Shown: positions 9,287-21,130 of the stretch, piece after piece
How positions within the stretch are numbered: the stretch's first letter is position 1
Layout of the letters: each line of letters begins with the position of its first letter
Source: Dromiciops gliroides
Lineage: Eukaryota; Chordata; Mammalia; Microbiotheria; Microbiotheriidae
Length of the DNA: 64,000 nucleotides
NCBI RefSeq assembly: GCF_019393635.1
Contig: NC_057861.1
Span: forward strand, 721,034,232 to 721,098,231
Reading direction: 5' to 3'
Position numbers and translations under genes: made by a program
The notes under the pieces: model-generated
What the model was told of the DNA's origin: nothing
Seen by the model: the letters and a program-made list of their open reading frames with translations, nothing else
Databases searched by the model: none

Positions 9287-9502
9287 AAATATTAATTCTT
9301 TACATATCTGCACTTTTGAGAAAGCAAGCTTCTGATTTTGCAGAATGTTTTATAACCATACTTCTAATCCTAGTCTTCCTTTTCTCTTCCACCCTCCTTT
9401 ACACTTCTGTAAATGTCTTTTGATTTATTATTTGAATAGCGATGTTCCCACCTGTTGAAGGTATCGAAGTGTGCCATCTTCTAATGAATTAAAAGTACAT
9501 AT

Positions 9503-9660
9503 GTGAAAGAGGCAGCGTGTCAGAGTAAATACAGAGCTGGTCTCAGAGTCAGGAATATCTGAGTTCAAGTTTGGCTTTTGCATATACTGGTTGTGTGATC
9601 CTGGACAAAAATCGCTTAACTTCTCAGTGCTCTGACTTAATCTCCAAGACTAGAAGATGC
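9503..9660 (+). repeat. MIR-family SINE
   Basis: 'aggcagcgtgtcagag', 'tcagagtcaggaatatctgagttcaa', 'ctggttgtgtgatcctgg', 'aaaatcgcttaac'. Its end hosts the younger SINE at 9668. Confidence 0.75.
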
Positions 9661-9667
9661 ACACTTG

Positions 9668-9821
9668 GGGCAGCTAGATGGCAGAGTGGATAGAGCACTG
9701 GCCCTGGATTCAGGAAGACCTGAGTTCAAATACACCCTCAGACCCTTGACACTTACTAGCTGTGTGACCCTGGGCAAGTCACTTAACCCCAATTGCCTAA
9801 CAAAAAAAAAAAAAAAAAAAA
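9668..9821 (+). mobile_element. tRNA-derived SINE (WSINE1/MIR-like)
   Basis: Full copy with a pure poly(A) tail of about 22 bp. TSD agatgcacacttg (9655-9667 and 9823-9835), perfect, suggesting a fairly young insertion. Confidence 0.97.
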
Positions 9822-9835
9822 AAGATGCACACTTG

Positions 9836-10330
9836 AATTGTTAGGGGCAATTTACTATTGTGGTAGCATCTGATCCACTCCCTCATCATCCCCCCTCAAA
9901 AAAGTCACAGATACATTCTTTATTTCTACTACTGTATATATCCCAAGCTTTACTGAGAAAGAAATATGAAATCATCAAAAAAATGGAAGTTAAAAAGGAA
10001 AGTATATTTTAGATGATTTTTAAAATTACAATAATTTTTTGTTTGACTATAAATCCTGCAAACTCAGCATTTCCTCAATTTTACTTTTTTGAACATTTAC
10101 CTTAGCAAGTCAAATCTGGGGATTGAAGATGATACAACATTCTTTCTAGTGGTAACTATTATTAAAAGAATTCTAAGTGGGGTATTTTTTCTTAATCTTT
10201 ACAAAAGGTTGGGTATATGTGAATAAGAATGTTAGAGTTGAAGAGTATTTTTATTGTGAAAAATATTGTATTTATAACAGTTCATATGTATTTGGATTTT
10301 AAAAAAACATAACACTATATACAAGCTCTC
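9836..10330. other. Unassigned stretch
   Basis: AT-rich, no recognised feature. Confidence 0.5.
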
Positions 10331-10332
10331 AT

Positions 10333-10530
10333 TTGTAATCACAACATTTGTATGAAGGGATTAACACTAATATTATTCCTACTTTTCAGTTACAGAATTA
10401 AGGTTCAGAGAGATTAAGTATCTTCCCCTAGGTCATATGGTTAAAAATAAAATGTCCTGCAGATCTGGGAGTATTGAATTCAAATCTTCCACTCTCAATT
10501 CCAGTACTTTTATCATTGTGGCATAATGCA
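10333..10530 (-). repeat. MIR-family SINE
   Basis: Antisense MIR: 'ttacagaattaaggttcagag', 'taggtcatatggtta', 'ttgaattcaaatctt', 'atcattgtggca'. Confidence 0.65.
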
Positions 10531-10678
10531 ATCTGGCATCAAAGAAAAGAAAGCCTGGTAGAAGGCTCACCTCTGACTACCTGCCTATGAAAGACATTCA
10601 ATCTCCAGGCTATAACTGCAAACTAGGTGCTAAGCCCCATTGATAGCTATAGTTCTCTCACTTAAAATTGTAATGGGG

Positions 10679-11245
10679 GAAATGGGGTATGGGTTTGGTT
10701 AGGGGATATGGTTCTTAGGAATTCCTCTTTAAAGAATTACACCCTCTTGCACACAAAAGTAGTTAGAATAAGGTAGTAGTTTATTTAGGGGCAAGGGAAG
10801 GGAAGGGCGGGGGGAGGGAAACCATGAAAGAAATCCTTGGACTTTTCATGGGGAGATTGGCATAAAGCACATGGCTCAGAGGTACCAAATCTCCTCAAAC
10901 AGGAGACTGGAAGGTACTTTTATAGAGGACTGGTGGGGGTGGACCATCTGCCCATGAAAAGTTCCTTTAGTGAGAGAGGACCATCCCCCATTGGTAGTGA
11001 CTAGAGGAATTGGGTGAGGGGCAGCTACAGATCTCTCTTCAGGACACAAAGGCTGCAGCCACACCCAAACTCATCTCCCCAGGGTAAGGGAGACCAGAAT
11101 GAAGGGTAGGAATCCGAAACTAGCTCTGTCCAATTTGATTCAGCTTATCTCTCTAGGCATTATCTGTCCTCTGGTTTAGTTTCTCAAGGAGAAGGTTCCT
11201 TGATGTGCCCCAGAGAACTTCTGGGATGCTCTGCGCCCCATGACA
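10679..11245 (-). mobile_element. Solo LTR, family B
   Basis: TG...CA-bounded 567-bp LTR read on the minus strand. It has a TATA box (sense CTATAAAAGTACC, near 10914-10926) and about 140 bp further on an AATAAA signal near 10780. It shares 'attcctctttaaagaattac' and 'tctcctcaaacaggag' with the LTR at 13409. Flanking 4-mers are aaat/aaag, so the TSD is decayed or misplaced. A G-run (10788-10819) lies downstream of the TATA. Confidence 0.78.
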
Positions 11246-12200
11246 AAAGCTCATTATAAGAATAACATAGTTGTCCCTGTGACTAACTTTGGATCCTCAT
11301 GACAGCCCTTCTGAAGCATTTGCAATTACAGGAGATGTCCTACACTGGAAAATAGTTGATCACTAATCAAGTTTCTGAAATCCCTATGATTCAAACAACC
11401 ATGGACTAACCATCTATACTTAAAAGAACCAGATATAAAGATAGTGCCAAAGGGATCTTCGTTCAGACATGGGTTGCACTTGGTGGGCTCTGAAGTCCCA
11501 TCATAAGGCTCAGGTTTTCTCATCCATTAAAAGAGGTTCCACCATCTCCCCAATGCAGTTTGTTCCATAGATCAACCCCCAGCTTGTGTATTTTTTAGAT
11601 ATGTCTGTATTTTCCCTGGTCATCCAAAGTGAACTCCGATCCTGACACAAGAAGTGGCTGATGAACTATTCTTTAGCTAAGTGAATTTGCTCCTTGACCT
11701 TGTCTGTCAATGATGATAGTAATTTTTTTTTCCTAGGTGATACATTATAAGCATGTCTCATTTCAATGATGTATTACACTTACACATCATTGAAGAGGCA
11801 ATTTGCTTTGATGATGCACTGACATGCAATAGATCATAACCCAGAAAGAGAGAGGTGGAGGAGTCCTCTGGAGATCCATAACTCAAGTATGATGCTAGCC
11901 ACAGAAGGATAGGCACAGAGTATTAATTTAAATGAGCAGATCAAAATCATGCTGACCCAAGGCTAGTTGACACTTCAAAAAATATTTTTAAAAGTTTTAT
12001 TTAAAATATTTCACCAGGTACACTTCCCAATTTTAAAAAGTTGAAGCACGAAAAATGTTATCAAAAATTGTTACATATTTTAATGAACATTTTCATTTAC
12101 TTAGTTTATTATTTATTTTTTTTTAATACCCTTCTTTCTTCCAGACCAGAATTTCTGTGGTAATCTATCTGGCTAGGGATTGTTATGAGATAACTAGTAA
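11246..12200. other. Unassigned stretch between LTRs
   Basis: No retroviral gag, pol or env motif was found here, so I do not treat the flanking LTRs as one provirus. No other feature recognised. Confidence 0.5.
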
Positions 12201-12204
12201 GGTT

Positions 12205-12380
12205 GAGGTGTGGAAAATAACAGGGTATAATGGGAAAAATAACAACATAGAGTCATGGGACTGAATTTGAATCCCAACTATGTCATTGCCTCTATGAGCT
12301 CTTGGGTAAATAATATCTGGGAGCTTCAGTTCCTGCATCTTTAAATTGAAGTATCTTCCACATTTAGTTCTGTGATATTA
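12205..12380 (+). repeat. MIR/THER-like SINE
   Basis: 'gggactgaatttgaatccca', 'gagctcttgggtaaataa', 'cttcagttcctgcatc', ending 'cttccacatttagttctgtgat', the THER-type 3' end. Confidence 0.65.
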
Positions 12381-13408
12381 ATATGATTATCCTGGTCTTT
12401 GTTTAGCCCAAGGAGAAGCCACCCCTCTACTCAGGCTTGACTTTGGGGATAGCAACCAATTATAGTCCCAACTGCTGTGGGACTTAGTATATATGGGATA
12501 TCTGAGTTTTGTTTTGCTTTTTTCAAACTGGGTAGGATATTGATGTCAAAAACCTAAACTAATTGTGATCTTATGGAGGGGCAGGGGCACATGCTATTTA
12601 TTGCTATGATCTACTGGAGTTGAAATATTCCAGGAGCTCTTGTAGAAGCTCCCAGAGAAAGCAGATATTGTTCTTCTCCATTTCTAATACCCTCTCCTAT
12701 TCCCTATGGTGAAACAAAATAAGTGAGATTGCAGCAGGAGGTAATGCTAAAACCAGTTTTCTTGATTCCTTATCAGCATTGCAAGGAATCTGTGGAAAAC
12801 TCATAATGCACATATATTTAGGAAGGCAGAGCACCCACTTTTCTTCTTTTCCTTATTGTTGTCCTTGCCTAGGGTATTTGCTTTAGAAATGCATGAGCAC
12901 TTTGGACCTCTTCCTCATTCTTCACCTTATATTTCCAGTAAGTTTGCCTCCTTTTTTGATTTGAAGTGTAATAATGTAGACAGGAGCATGGCTTCTATTT
13001 ATTTTTATTTTTAAGAAACACTTCAAAAAAGGAATAGGAATAAGAGAAAACAGAGGTAAACAAGCTTGGTAATTCATGCCTCAAAAAAGCAATAAACATG
13101 AGAAATGTGCTAAACAAAGGTTTGAGAAAAATGGAGGTGATGATTTGTTGACCAAAGCCCAAATATTAGGACAAGGGTGTATCCAAGGAATTGAGTGAGA
13201 GAAGTTTTAGACAAGTAAAAAAAAAATAACTCTGTCTCCTTTGGAGAATGTAGGAAACTCAATGCTGCAAGAAATTGTAGACATTAATCTTTTTTAAAAG
13301 CTGCAATATGTTTAGGAAATGCATATGATTAAAGTCTACAACAGTTTAGTATAGAAAAACTTGAGTTTATGGAATGTAAAGCCTAAACTTGACATCAAGG
13401 AACTTTTC
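12381..13408. other. Unassigned stretch
   Basis: About 1 kb without recognised repeat, RNA or coding signal. Confidence 0.5.
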
Positions 13409-13840
13409 TGTCACAGATGGGGGCTGGATCTGTTGTGGTGGTACTCAGGTATTCCTCTTTAAAGAATTACTCCTCACACACAAATCAAATCAGAATAAAA
13501 TAGCCTTTTATTTAGGCTCTAGAGAAAACAACCAGTTCAAAGAATTGTCTCAAGGGGAGATGGTTCAAAGAGACCTTCTCCAAGATACTTATCTCCTCAA
13601 ACAGGAGAAAGGCCAAAGCTTTTAAAATTGGTAGATGGGGTGATCACCTTGAGAGTAGAATGTCCCTTTTGGGGATGGGTTTGGAGAAGTTGGGTGAGGG
13701 GTTGTTGTTCTGATTTCTGTGGTTATCTCTGTGCCCTGGTGCTTATCAGACTGCACCCGCTTAACTCTTAACTCTCTTATTTCCCAAGGTGTGTCTGTCC
13801 TTTAGTTTAGTTGGCCAGTTTATGTCCCAAGCCCATAACA
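13409..13840 (-). mobile_element. Solo LTR, family B (diverged relative)
   Basis: TG...CA-bounded 432-bp LTR on the minus strand. TATA-like TTTTAAAAGC near 13620 and AATAAA complement near 13509. Shares two exact blocks with the LTR at 10679, but overall similarity is low, so it is a separate insertion of a related subfamily. Confidence 0.72.
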
Positions 13841-14039
13841 TTAACTACATCTCTTTAGGTGCCACTGTCATGATATAGAATAATAGTTGCCCAGGTAAAC
13901 CATGTGTCTACTTCAGTATGGCAATTCTTGTTCTGCTAGACCAGTTCTTAATCTACTTTATGTCATAAACTCCTTGGGAAATGTAGTGATGCTTATAACA
14001 TTTTTCTCAGCATAACTTTATATCTATGGATATATCTAT

Positions 14040-14125
14040 ATCTCTGTATGTATGTGTATTTATTTATAGATATAGAAATATAGACTGATGTAAATATAGA
14101 TATTTAAATCTATATGCCTCTCTCC

Positions 14126-14185
<60 letters not shown>
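14040..14185. repeat. TA/CT/CA microsatellite
   Basis: Compound low-complexity tract: TATA-rich, then (CT)n, then (CA)n from about 14143 to 14180. Confidence 0.95.
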
Positions 14186-14194
14186 AACTTTAAA

Positions 14195-15290
14195 ATATAC
14201 TACACAAGGCATAGACCAACATCTCACACCTTATACTAAAATAAGGTCAAAATGGGTACATTATTTAGACATAAAAGGTGATACCATAGATAAATTAGGA
14301 GAGGAAGGAATAGTCTACCTTTCAGATCTTTGGAAAGGAGAACAGTTTATGACCAAACAAGAGATAGAGAATATTATGAAATGCAAAACAGATGATTTTG
14401 ATTACATTAAATTAAAAAGGGTTTTTTACAAACAAAAGCAATGCATCCAAAAGTAGAAGGGAGGCAGAAAGCTGGAAAACAACTTTCATGGCCAGTACTT
14501 CTGAATGAGGCCTCATTTCCAAAATATATTGGGAACTAAATCAAATTTATAAGAATCTAAGTCATTCCTCAATTGAGAAGTGTTCAAAGGATATGAACAG
14601 GCAGTTTTCTGATGATGAAATCAAAGCTATCTATTGCCATATGAAAAAATGCTCTAAATCACAATTCACTAAAGAAATGGAAATTAACACAACTCTGAGA
14701 TACCACCTGACACCTATCAGATTGGCTAATATAACAAAAAAAAAATAATAAATGATGGAGAAGCTGTGGAAAAATTGGAACACTAATGCATTGTTGGTGG
14801 AGCTGTGAACTGATCCAACCATTCTAGAGAGCAATTTGTAATTATACCCAAAGGGCTATAGAGCTGTGCATACCCTTTGACCTAGAAATACCACTTTTGG
14901 GTCTTTTTCTTAAAGAGATCATATACAACACATATACAAAAATATTTATAGCTGCTCTTTTTGTGGTGGCAAGGAATTGGAAATTGAGGGACTGCCCATC
15001 AATTGGAGAATGGCTAAACAAGTTCTTGTATATGAATGAAATGGAATTCTATTGTGTTGTAAGAAAAGAAGAACAGGGGCGGCTAGATTGCACAGTGGAT
15101 AGAGCACCGGCCCTGGAGTCAGAAGGACCTGAGTTCAAATCCGACCTCAGACACTTAACACTTACTGGCTGTGTGACCCTGGGCAAGTCACTTAACCCCA
15201 ATTGCCTCACACACACACACACAAAAAGATGAGCAGGAGGAGTTCAGAGAAACTTGGAAGGACTTACATGATTTGCAAGGACTTGCATAA
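14195..15290 (+). mobile_element. L1 ORF2 3' region fragment
   Basis: C-terminal ORF2 sequence of an old L1: 'aaggtcaaaatgggtac', 'aaatgcaaaacagatgattttga', 'tcctcaattgagaag', 'gataccacctgacacctatcagattggc', 'ttggtggagctgtgaactgatcc', 'gcccatcaattggagaatggc'. Many stops and small indels. A SINE at 15077 splits it. 5'- and 3'-truncated, no tail seen. Confidence 0.9.
15077..15228 (+). mobile_element. tRNA-derived SINE (WSINE1/MIR-like)
   Basis: Full copy within the L1 fragment, ending in a (CA)n/AAAAA tail. Flanks aaaagaagaacag and aaaagatgagcag are a degraded TSD. Confidence 0.95.
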
Positions 15291-15479
15291 TTAATAATCA
15301 CTTTTTGATTGAGAGTTAGTCTTACACTCTTAAAAGTATTAGGTTCAAGTCAGGCCTTTGACACATACTGCCTATATAATTCCAAAACTAAATAAATAAA
15401 TAACTCCTCAGATCCCCAGGGAACTTTATAAATGTTTAAGTTTCTTAGGATTCAGTATTTTGCATTGAGAAAGGAAGTT

Positions 15480-15760
15480 TCCTTCCTGAGGCAGTGTATT
15501 GAGTTTAGAACTTGGATTCAAGAAGGCCTGTCTCAGACTCTAAACTAGCTATGTGACTCTGAACATTATTGTGTCTAATTTTCTACATCTGGGAAAAGAA
15601 GATAATTATAGCACCTAACACACAGGATTGTTGTGAGGATCACTTGAATTGACATATCTAAAGTGCTTTATAAACTTCAAAGTTCTATTTAAATGATGAT
15701 AACAGTAAAGAGTTTTATTATTATTATTATCATTATCATTATTATTAATCATTAAACCAA
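15480..15760 (+). repeat. MIR-family SINE with (TTA)n tail
   Basis: 'gaggcagtgtattgag', 'agctatgtgactctga', 'aacacacaggattgttgtgagga', 'aaagtgctttataaacttc', then a TTA/TCA triplet tail (15713-15750). A second, weaker MIR may precede it (15300-15400). Confidence 0.8.
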
Positions 15761-16838
15761 TGAAATCACAAATCCTACTAACAAAAAAAAGTTACTCACT
15801 TAGAAACATTGGTTGGGAAGGATTAATTTACACAAAACAACAACAACAAAACAAATAACATGGTTGCTGCTAGTTTGTCAGATTAGCAGAGTTTTGCCAA
15901 ATAGTGGACCAAGAAACTCGTGAAAAGAGTAAAGGATAACCTTTCATTAGCAATCAGTTTCTAGAAGAAACCTGTGAATAATTGGGTAAGCTGCATGACA
16001 CTGAAGATATAACTTTCTCAGAAAGTGACATGCTGTTCCTTGGAATATATATAGCAGGGATTGCTGACTGATGGTTGGATGCTAACTGCTTGTAGTTAAG
16101 CCCCTTGTTTTATTTTTTTTTTTCTCCTCTGTGTAGAATAGGGATTCTCCAAGACTAGCAAGCACTGTACAATGATATGCGGTCTGCTGAGACAGCCCGT
16201 GTATCTTTGCCTCAACCTTTCTCATTTCTCTGGCTTGAGGGCAACAATAAATACTATGATTAGAGTTGTGTGTGAAATATGAACCTGGGGAGGTGAAAAC
16301 AGAAGACTAGCAGAGGTGGGAAAATGCCCATTAAGGTTGTTCTCTCCTGAATGTTCTGTGCATGACAGCTTAACTTATGGAATCTCAACTTTCTGACTGC
16401 TCCTACATTTGCTGAAACCTTCCATACATACTAAATAAAGAGAAGCTTCTTGTTAGAGCTGAAAATATGTGACTCTTGGTAAAGAATATCAATTTGAGTG
16501 TTCTTTTTCTTAAATCACATCTAGCTAGAAAATTAGAATGTAGCCACTAAACATGGTTAATTATTCATTAGTGGTTTTTTTTCCCCCTATGGTCATACTC
16601 TTTTCTCAAAATTTTAATCTTCATTAAGATTATACAATTTAATATTTATTTTCTCCAACTATCTGGGAAAAAAGAGGTACTATATTTTATTTTCATCACC
16701 CATATGAATTTTTTAACCTAGCTGATATCACTTTAGGGTTCAAAAATATGTACATACAATAATGCTGACCAAAGTAAAATCAGATTATATTTTGAAGAGG
16801 CCAAATTCAATAAGTAGAGAGTTAATTGGGTGGCTGGC
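15761..16838. other. Unassigned stretch
   Basis: Over 1 kb with no recognised repeat or coding sequence; AT-rich. Confidence 0.5.
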
Positions 16839-17580
16839 TGTAATATTAGGGTTCAGAAAATAATGAGAGACCTCTAGTTCTAATACTTCCTTCTCTCTGA
16901 ACTGCCTTTTTGGATATTTCTCCCAGGCCAATAAGAAAGGAGTTTAACACCCTCTTTTCCACAAATGAATAAGGCTTTATTATTAGGAATAAAATACACA
17001 GCAAAGGTGAAATTAATAAAGTCAAGGACAAAGGAAATGGGAAAGAGGAAAATAGATAATTTCCCTGACTCTAACAATAACCTATACAATACCCAAAATT
17101 GCTTCCAGCTCAGCTAATACATAGGACTGGGTTTAACTCACCACCAGGTGTCTGTAGTTTCTATGGGAGTCAGCAGTCAGTCTCTTTAGTCAGATCCAAA
17201 GCGTGAGGAAGAAAAAGTGTGCGAGTGTGTGAGAGAGCATGTGAGAGAGTGTGTCTCTGAGAGTCTCTGTGAGAGAGAGTATTATTTCCTGTTGGGGTCC
17301 TCTTTTCTACCTTTTTCTCCTCCCCCAAAGGGGAGGTCCTTCATGTAGTGTGGCTGAGATTGGTTCCCTGTTGATGATGCAATTCACAGCCTCTGAGGAC
17401 ATTCCTTCTCAGGGTTGGCTAAATTTAGACCAAGGTCTGACAGGGTGGGCCATGTGTGGCTCAAGATCTAATCACCTTAAGTAGGTACTTAGTGGTTTCT
17501 CATTCACATCTAATTCAAACACTACTAAGTCAATCAAGTCAGACCCCTGGGCATCTGCCAAATTCCATTATTTTAGCACA
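16839..17580 (-). mobile_element. Possible LTR, minus strand
   Basis: TG/CA-bounded block with an AATAAAG complement ('ggctttattatt', near 16972), a GTGTGAGAGA-type low-complexity run (17215-17280) and GC content above its surroundings. No TSD and no close relative in the window, so the call and the ends are tentative. Confidence 0.4.
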
Positions 17581-17999
17581 ATTTAAAGCATCAATAACCT
17601 TATTAATACATATTTCAATCTATTATAGATAAATGTAAAGATTTACATGAGTTAAAAAAAAAACCCAACTTCTCAAGTACAATTTTAAAAGATATGATGA
17701 GAAAGAACTCTCTATCAAAATGAATGGGGGATATAGCATACTAAATTCAATATCCAAATCTATCAGTAGTATGTTATAGAAAAAAGCTAGAGGCATTAAG
17801 AAAGTTCTAGACACCAGAAGTTTTGGCACCTAAAAGCATTTTAGTATTAAGTAGTATTTGGTAATAATACTCATGGATATCACTAAAAGATAATGCATTA
17901 CAATCTATTTTGCAGCTGCATACTAAGGATGACTGAAGTTCTACAAAAAACTTCCAGCTGGAAGCTCTTTATCTATGTTGTCCCCCTTTTTGTACTGTA

Positions 18000-18125
18000 A
18001 GGTATTTGAAAGCAGGGACAGTCTCATTTCTATTGGGTTTTGCAATATTACCAGGATTTTTTTTTGCAAAATTATTTAATAAATACTTTTTGTTAATTCA
18101 TTCACTCCATTATTAGGAGACCACC
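18000..18125 (+). repeat. L2 LINE 3' end
   Basis: 'ggtatttgaaagcagggacag' followed by 'tttaataaatactttttg', the L2 3' end pattern, diverged. Confidence 0.6.
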
Positions 18126-18289
18126 ACCTATAGTAATAAGGAGATGAGGGTCCCAATGTAATTTACCTTACATACACACACCACACATCAGAACTATTTT
18201 GTTCAGTTCTTGTCATATTTTAGGACAAATGATGGTAAGCTGGAGAATACTCCAAAAAAGATAACTGTGAGAAAATAATTATTAATAAT

Positions 18290-18653
18290 TGTAAGGATTG
18301 GAATGATGCCACCTGCTGGAGACTTAATGTAGGAAAGCTCCACCATGAGGAGAAGGCCTCTGAGGGCAAGGCCATGTGGCTTTTCTTTGGCATCAGGAAG
18401 TGAAGTTTGCTTGTGGGAGGAAGAGGGGGCGAGGCTGACACTCTGTCTCTTTCATATGGACTCTGGTGGAGAGCAGAGATAGGAATGCTCTCTCCCTTTA
18501 ATAGATAGATGAATCTAGGCCTTTCTCTTTTCACCAAATTCTTATTCTCCTTAACAAATGCTTAAAAGTCTAACTCTTGCTAAAGGTTATAATTTATTGG
18601 TGACCACTCATTAGAAATTTTAGACAGACTAGCTAGAATTTTAGCCCCTTATA
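18290..18653 (+). mobile_element. Solo LTR, family A
   Basis: 364-bp LTR starting TGTAAGGATTGGAATG and ending CCTTATA (ancestral CA mutated), with a 4-bp TSD taat (18286-18289 and 18654-18657). Aligns closely with 932-1356, including 'ccacctgctggaga', 'gccatgtgg', 'tcaggaagtgaagtttgct' and 'ataatttattgg'. Confidence 0.88.
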
Positions 18654-18753
18654 TAATGGATTACTTGGAGGGACCCAGAGATCTTTTTCAGCTCTTTCTC
18701 TCCTTCCCCCCCCCCCCCCGCCACCAACCCCACTCTAGAAAGTATAGTTCTTG

Positions 18754-18912
18754 TTTTATTTTTATTTATTTATTTTTTTTTAGTGAGGCATTTGGGGTTA
18801 AGTGACTTGCCCAGGGTCACACAGCTAGTAAATGTTAAGTGTCTGAGGTCAGATTTGAACTCAGGTCCTCCTGAATCCAGGGCCTCTATCCACTGTGCCA
18901 CCTAGCTGCCCC
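18754..18912 (-). mobile_element. tRNA-derived SINE (WSINE1/MIR-like)
   Basis: Antisense copy with a T-rich tail. TSD agaaagtatagttcttg (18737-18753) versus agaaggtacagttcttg (18913-18929). Part of the head is deleted ('gggcctctatcc'). Confidence 0.96.
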
Positions 18913-18929
18913 AGAAGGTACAGTTCTTG

Positions 18930-19525
18930 AGAAACTTCAGAAGATCTTATCTGGGATATACCCAAGCGAACACACACACACAAAATGGAGATAAACTCTT
19001 TTGTCTAGCTCAGTGAAGGATTGATGGGATCAAACTACACCTGGATGCTTAACTTGCCTTTGCCCTTCAGCAAGGATCTTTTGCATACTCTACCCTAATG
19101 TCATCTGTAGAGTTCATTTTAATTTAGACCATCCTCAAGTGGTGTCAATCAATGGAATTGAACAATGTGAACTAATTAGTTTTGATCAATATATAATGAC
19201 CCACCTCTATCAAAAGAGGATGAAACCATTGGCCACACCAGGGACTAGCTCTCTTGATGCATGCTTTTCCTCTCAGAGAGACATCATAGCTCTGATGGCC
19301 TGAGACCATGAGAAGGTCAGTTGACATGTCGTCAATTCTTTACTGATATATTATATTAATAAAATAATAATGTGCTTACTTCCAAAATTGTTGCTATAGC
19401 AACTAATTGATTAAAACACAAACACACATACACACAAGAATAGCAACTTATCCACAGTTTTAGTTAATTTTTTTTTAAAAGCTCACATAACCATTTTGGT
19501 GAAGTCTTCCATCTATGCAACATAA
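18930..19525. other. Unassigned stretch
   Basis: No recognised feature. Confidence 0.5.
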
Positions 19526-19529
19526 ATAA

Positions 19530-19905
19530 TGGTTGAAAGAACTGGGGCTGCTTAGGCAAGAGAACAGAAGATTAAGAGGGAGCATCATATCTGTCTTCTA
19601 CATTTTGAAGGGTTGTCACTAGAAATAAGAAATTCATATATTTTTCCAGATGGCAGAACCAACATCAATTATTGATAGTTGGAATAAAAGAGTAGATTTA
19701 GACCCAATATAAGAGGGAAATCATGAATAATTAGAACTATAGAAGAGTAAAATTATTTTCCCCAGAAGACAAAGTTTTCTTTTTCATTGGAGCAAGAAAA
19801 TGCAAGATGACCTATTAAGTTTATCATAGATCCTTTTCATGCATTGCATTGGATAAGATAGCATCTATGGTCCCTTCCAGCTTCAAAATTCTGTGATTGT
19901 GTGAA
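19530..19905 (+). repeat. L3/CR1 LINE 3' region
   Basis: CR1-clade pattern: 'ggctgcttaggcaagagaacagaag', 'atcatatctgtcttctacattttgaagggttgtca', 'agatggcagaaccaacatcaa', ending 'ggtcccttccagcttcaaaattctgtga'. Ancient and diverged. Confidence 0.75.
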
Positions 19906-20595
19906 ACTATCTCTTCAGAAGATTTGTCAGTAGGAATATTATAGGTGTGTCCTGGTATTTCATAGGATCACATATCTTGAGATGAGAGGGAAATCAGAAG
20001 CCCTATAGTCAACGGCCCTCATCTTTCCCCTTGATCAAGGTGAGGCCCAGATCAAAGATGCAGAAAGCATCAGAAATGATATTTAAATACATATATTCTG
20101 ACTCTATTGCCATTTCCTTTTTTTATTGCATCACATAATTAGGCCATGCATTTGTGTCAAGGTTGAATATTTATTTATTATTTTTCCTTCAGTTTCAAAT
20201 TATCTACTACATGGAGAAACATGTGAGAAGGCATGTTTCTTTTAGTTAGTTCAGCTCTTAGAATGTGATCCAAATTTGTTTCAATAATTTTTGTTTGCAT
20301 TTTCTGCCACTTCTTGAGTATCTCTGGAAAATTTGTTGTTTTCCATTTTATCTACTAGCATCTCTACAAAGCAATGTGATGAATCATATCAAGTTCAACA
20401 TAAGCAAAATTGATCTTATTATATTACCAGAAAAATCACTCAAGTGTTGCTAACTTCTCTTTTTCTGTCCAGAGTGCTGGTGTTCTTCTGGGTTCCAAAT
20501 CTTGAAGTTCTCTGTTCTTAACCTCAGTGTCATCTTAATTCCTTTATTTTCTTTTCCTTCTTACCCCAACTCCCACCTAAGCAATTGACCAGTCT
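19906..20595. other. Mostly unassigned stretch
   Basis: A faint antisense MIR-like patch near 19965-20060. The rest shows nothing recognised. Confidence 0.45.
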
Positions 20596-20599
20596 TGTC

Positions 20600-21130
20600 A
20601 ATTTACCCCCCACCACCATATCTTTTTCATCTGTCTCTTTTCCTCATTCACAAGATCTGAACCATAATTAAAATCATTATCACCTCAACTGAATTATTAT
20701 AATAACCTTTTAATTGACTTGCATTCCTCCAGTTTTTCCACTCTCCAATCTATTCATGACATAGTTGCCAAAGTTTAATAAAAATATTCCCTTAAGTCTG
20801 AATCTTGGGAACACAGGTTTAAATTTAGAAGGCATATTAGAAGTCATCCCATTCAAATTCCTAATTTTACATATGATGAAAATGAGGTTTATAGATGTTT
20901 AATGATTTACCAAAGATTTTACAAGTTCTATATAACTGTGGCAAAATTTGAAGCTAGAACATCTAACCGAAAGATAAATATCCCTTCCACTAAAACACCC
21001 TGTCAACCCAGAGAATAGCCTATCAGTGACTTATTATTGCCTCTAACATGAAATACAAATTATTCTTTTTTCCTTCTACTCCCAAGCCTCTTCCAGATAT
21101 TGTGGACTTTAAAATACTCTTTCTACTGTT
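20600..21130 (+). repeat. L2 LINE, interrupted by an older SINE
   Basis: Left part: 'cacctcaactgaattattataataacc', 'attcctccagtttttccactctccaatc'. Right part: 'attgcctctaacatgaaatacaaat'. Both are L2 ORF2 3' sequence. Between them (about 20800-21000) lies MIR-like antisense sequence with 'catcccattcaaattcctaattttacatatgatgaaaa'. Confidence 0.65.

Noticed and set aside
10679..13840. A single provirus bounded by the LTRs at 10679 and 13409
   Set aside because: The LTRs are same-strand, but they differ in length and are too diverged to be a pair, and nothing retroviral lies between them.
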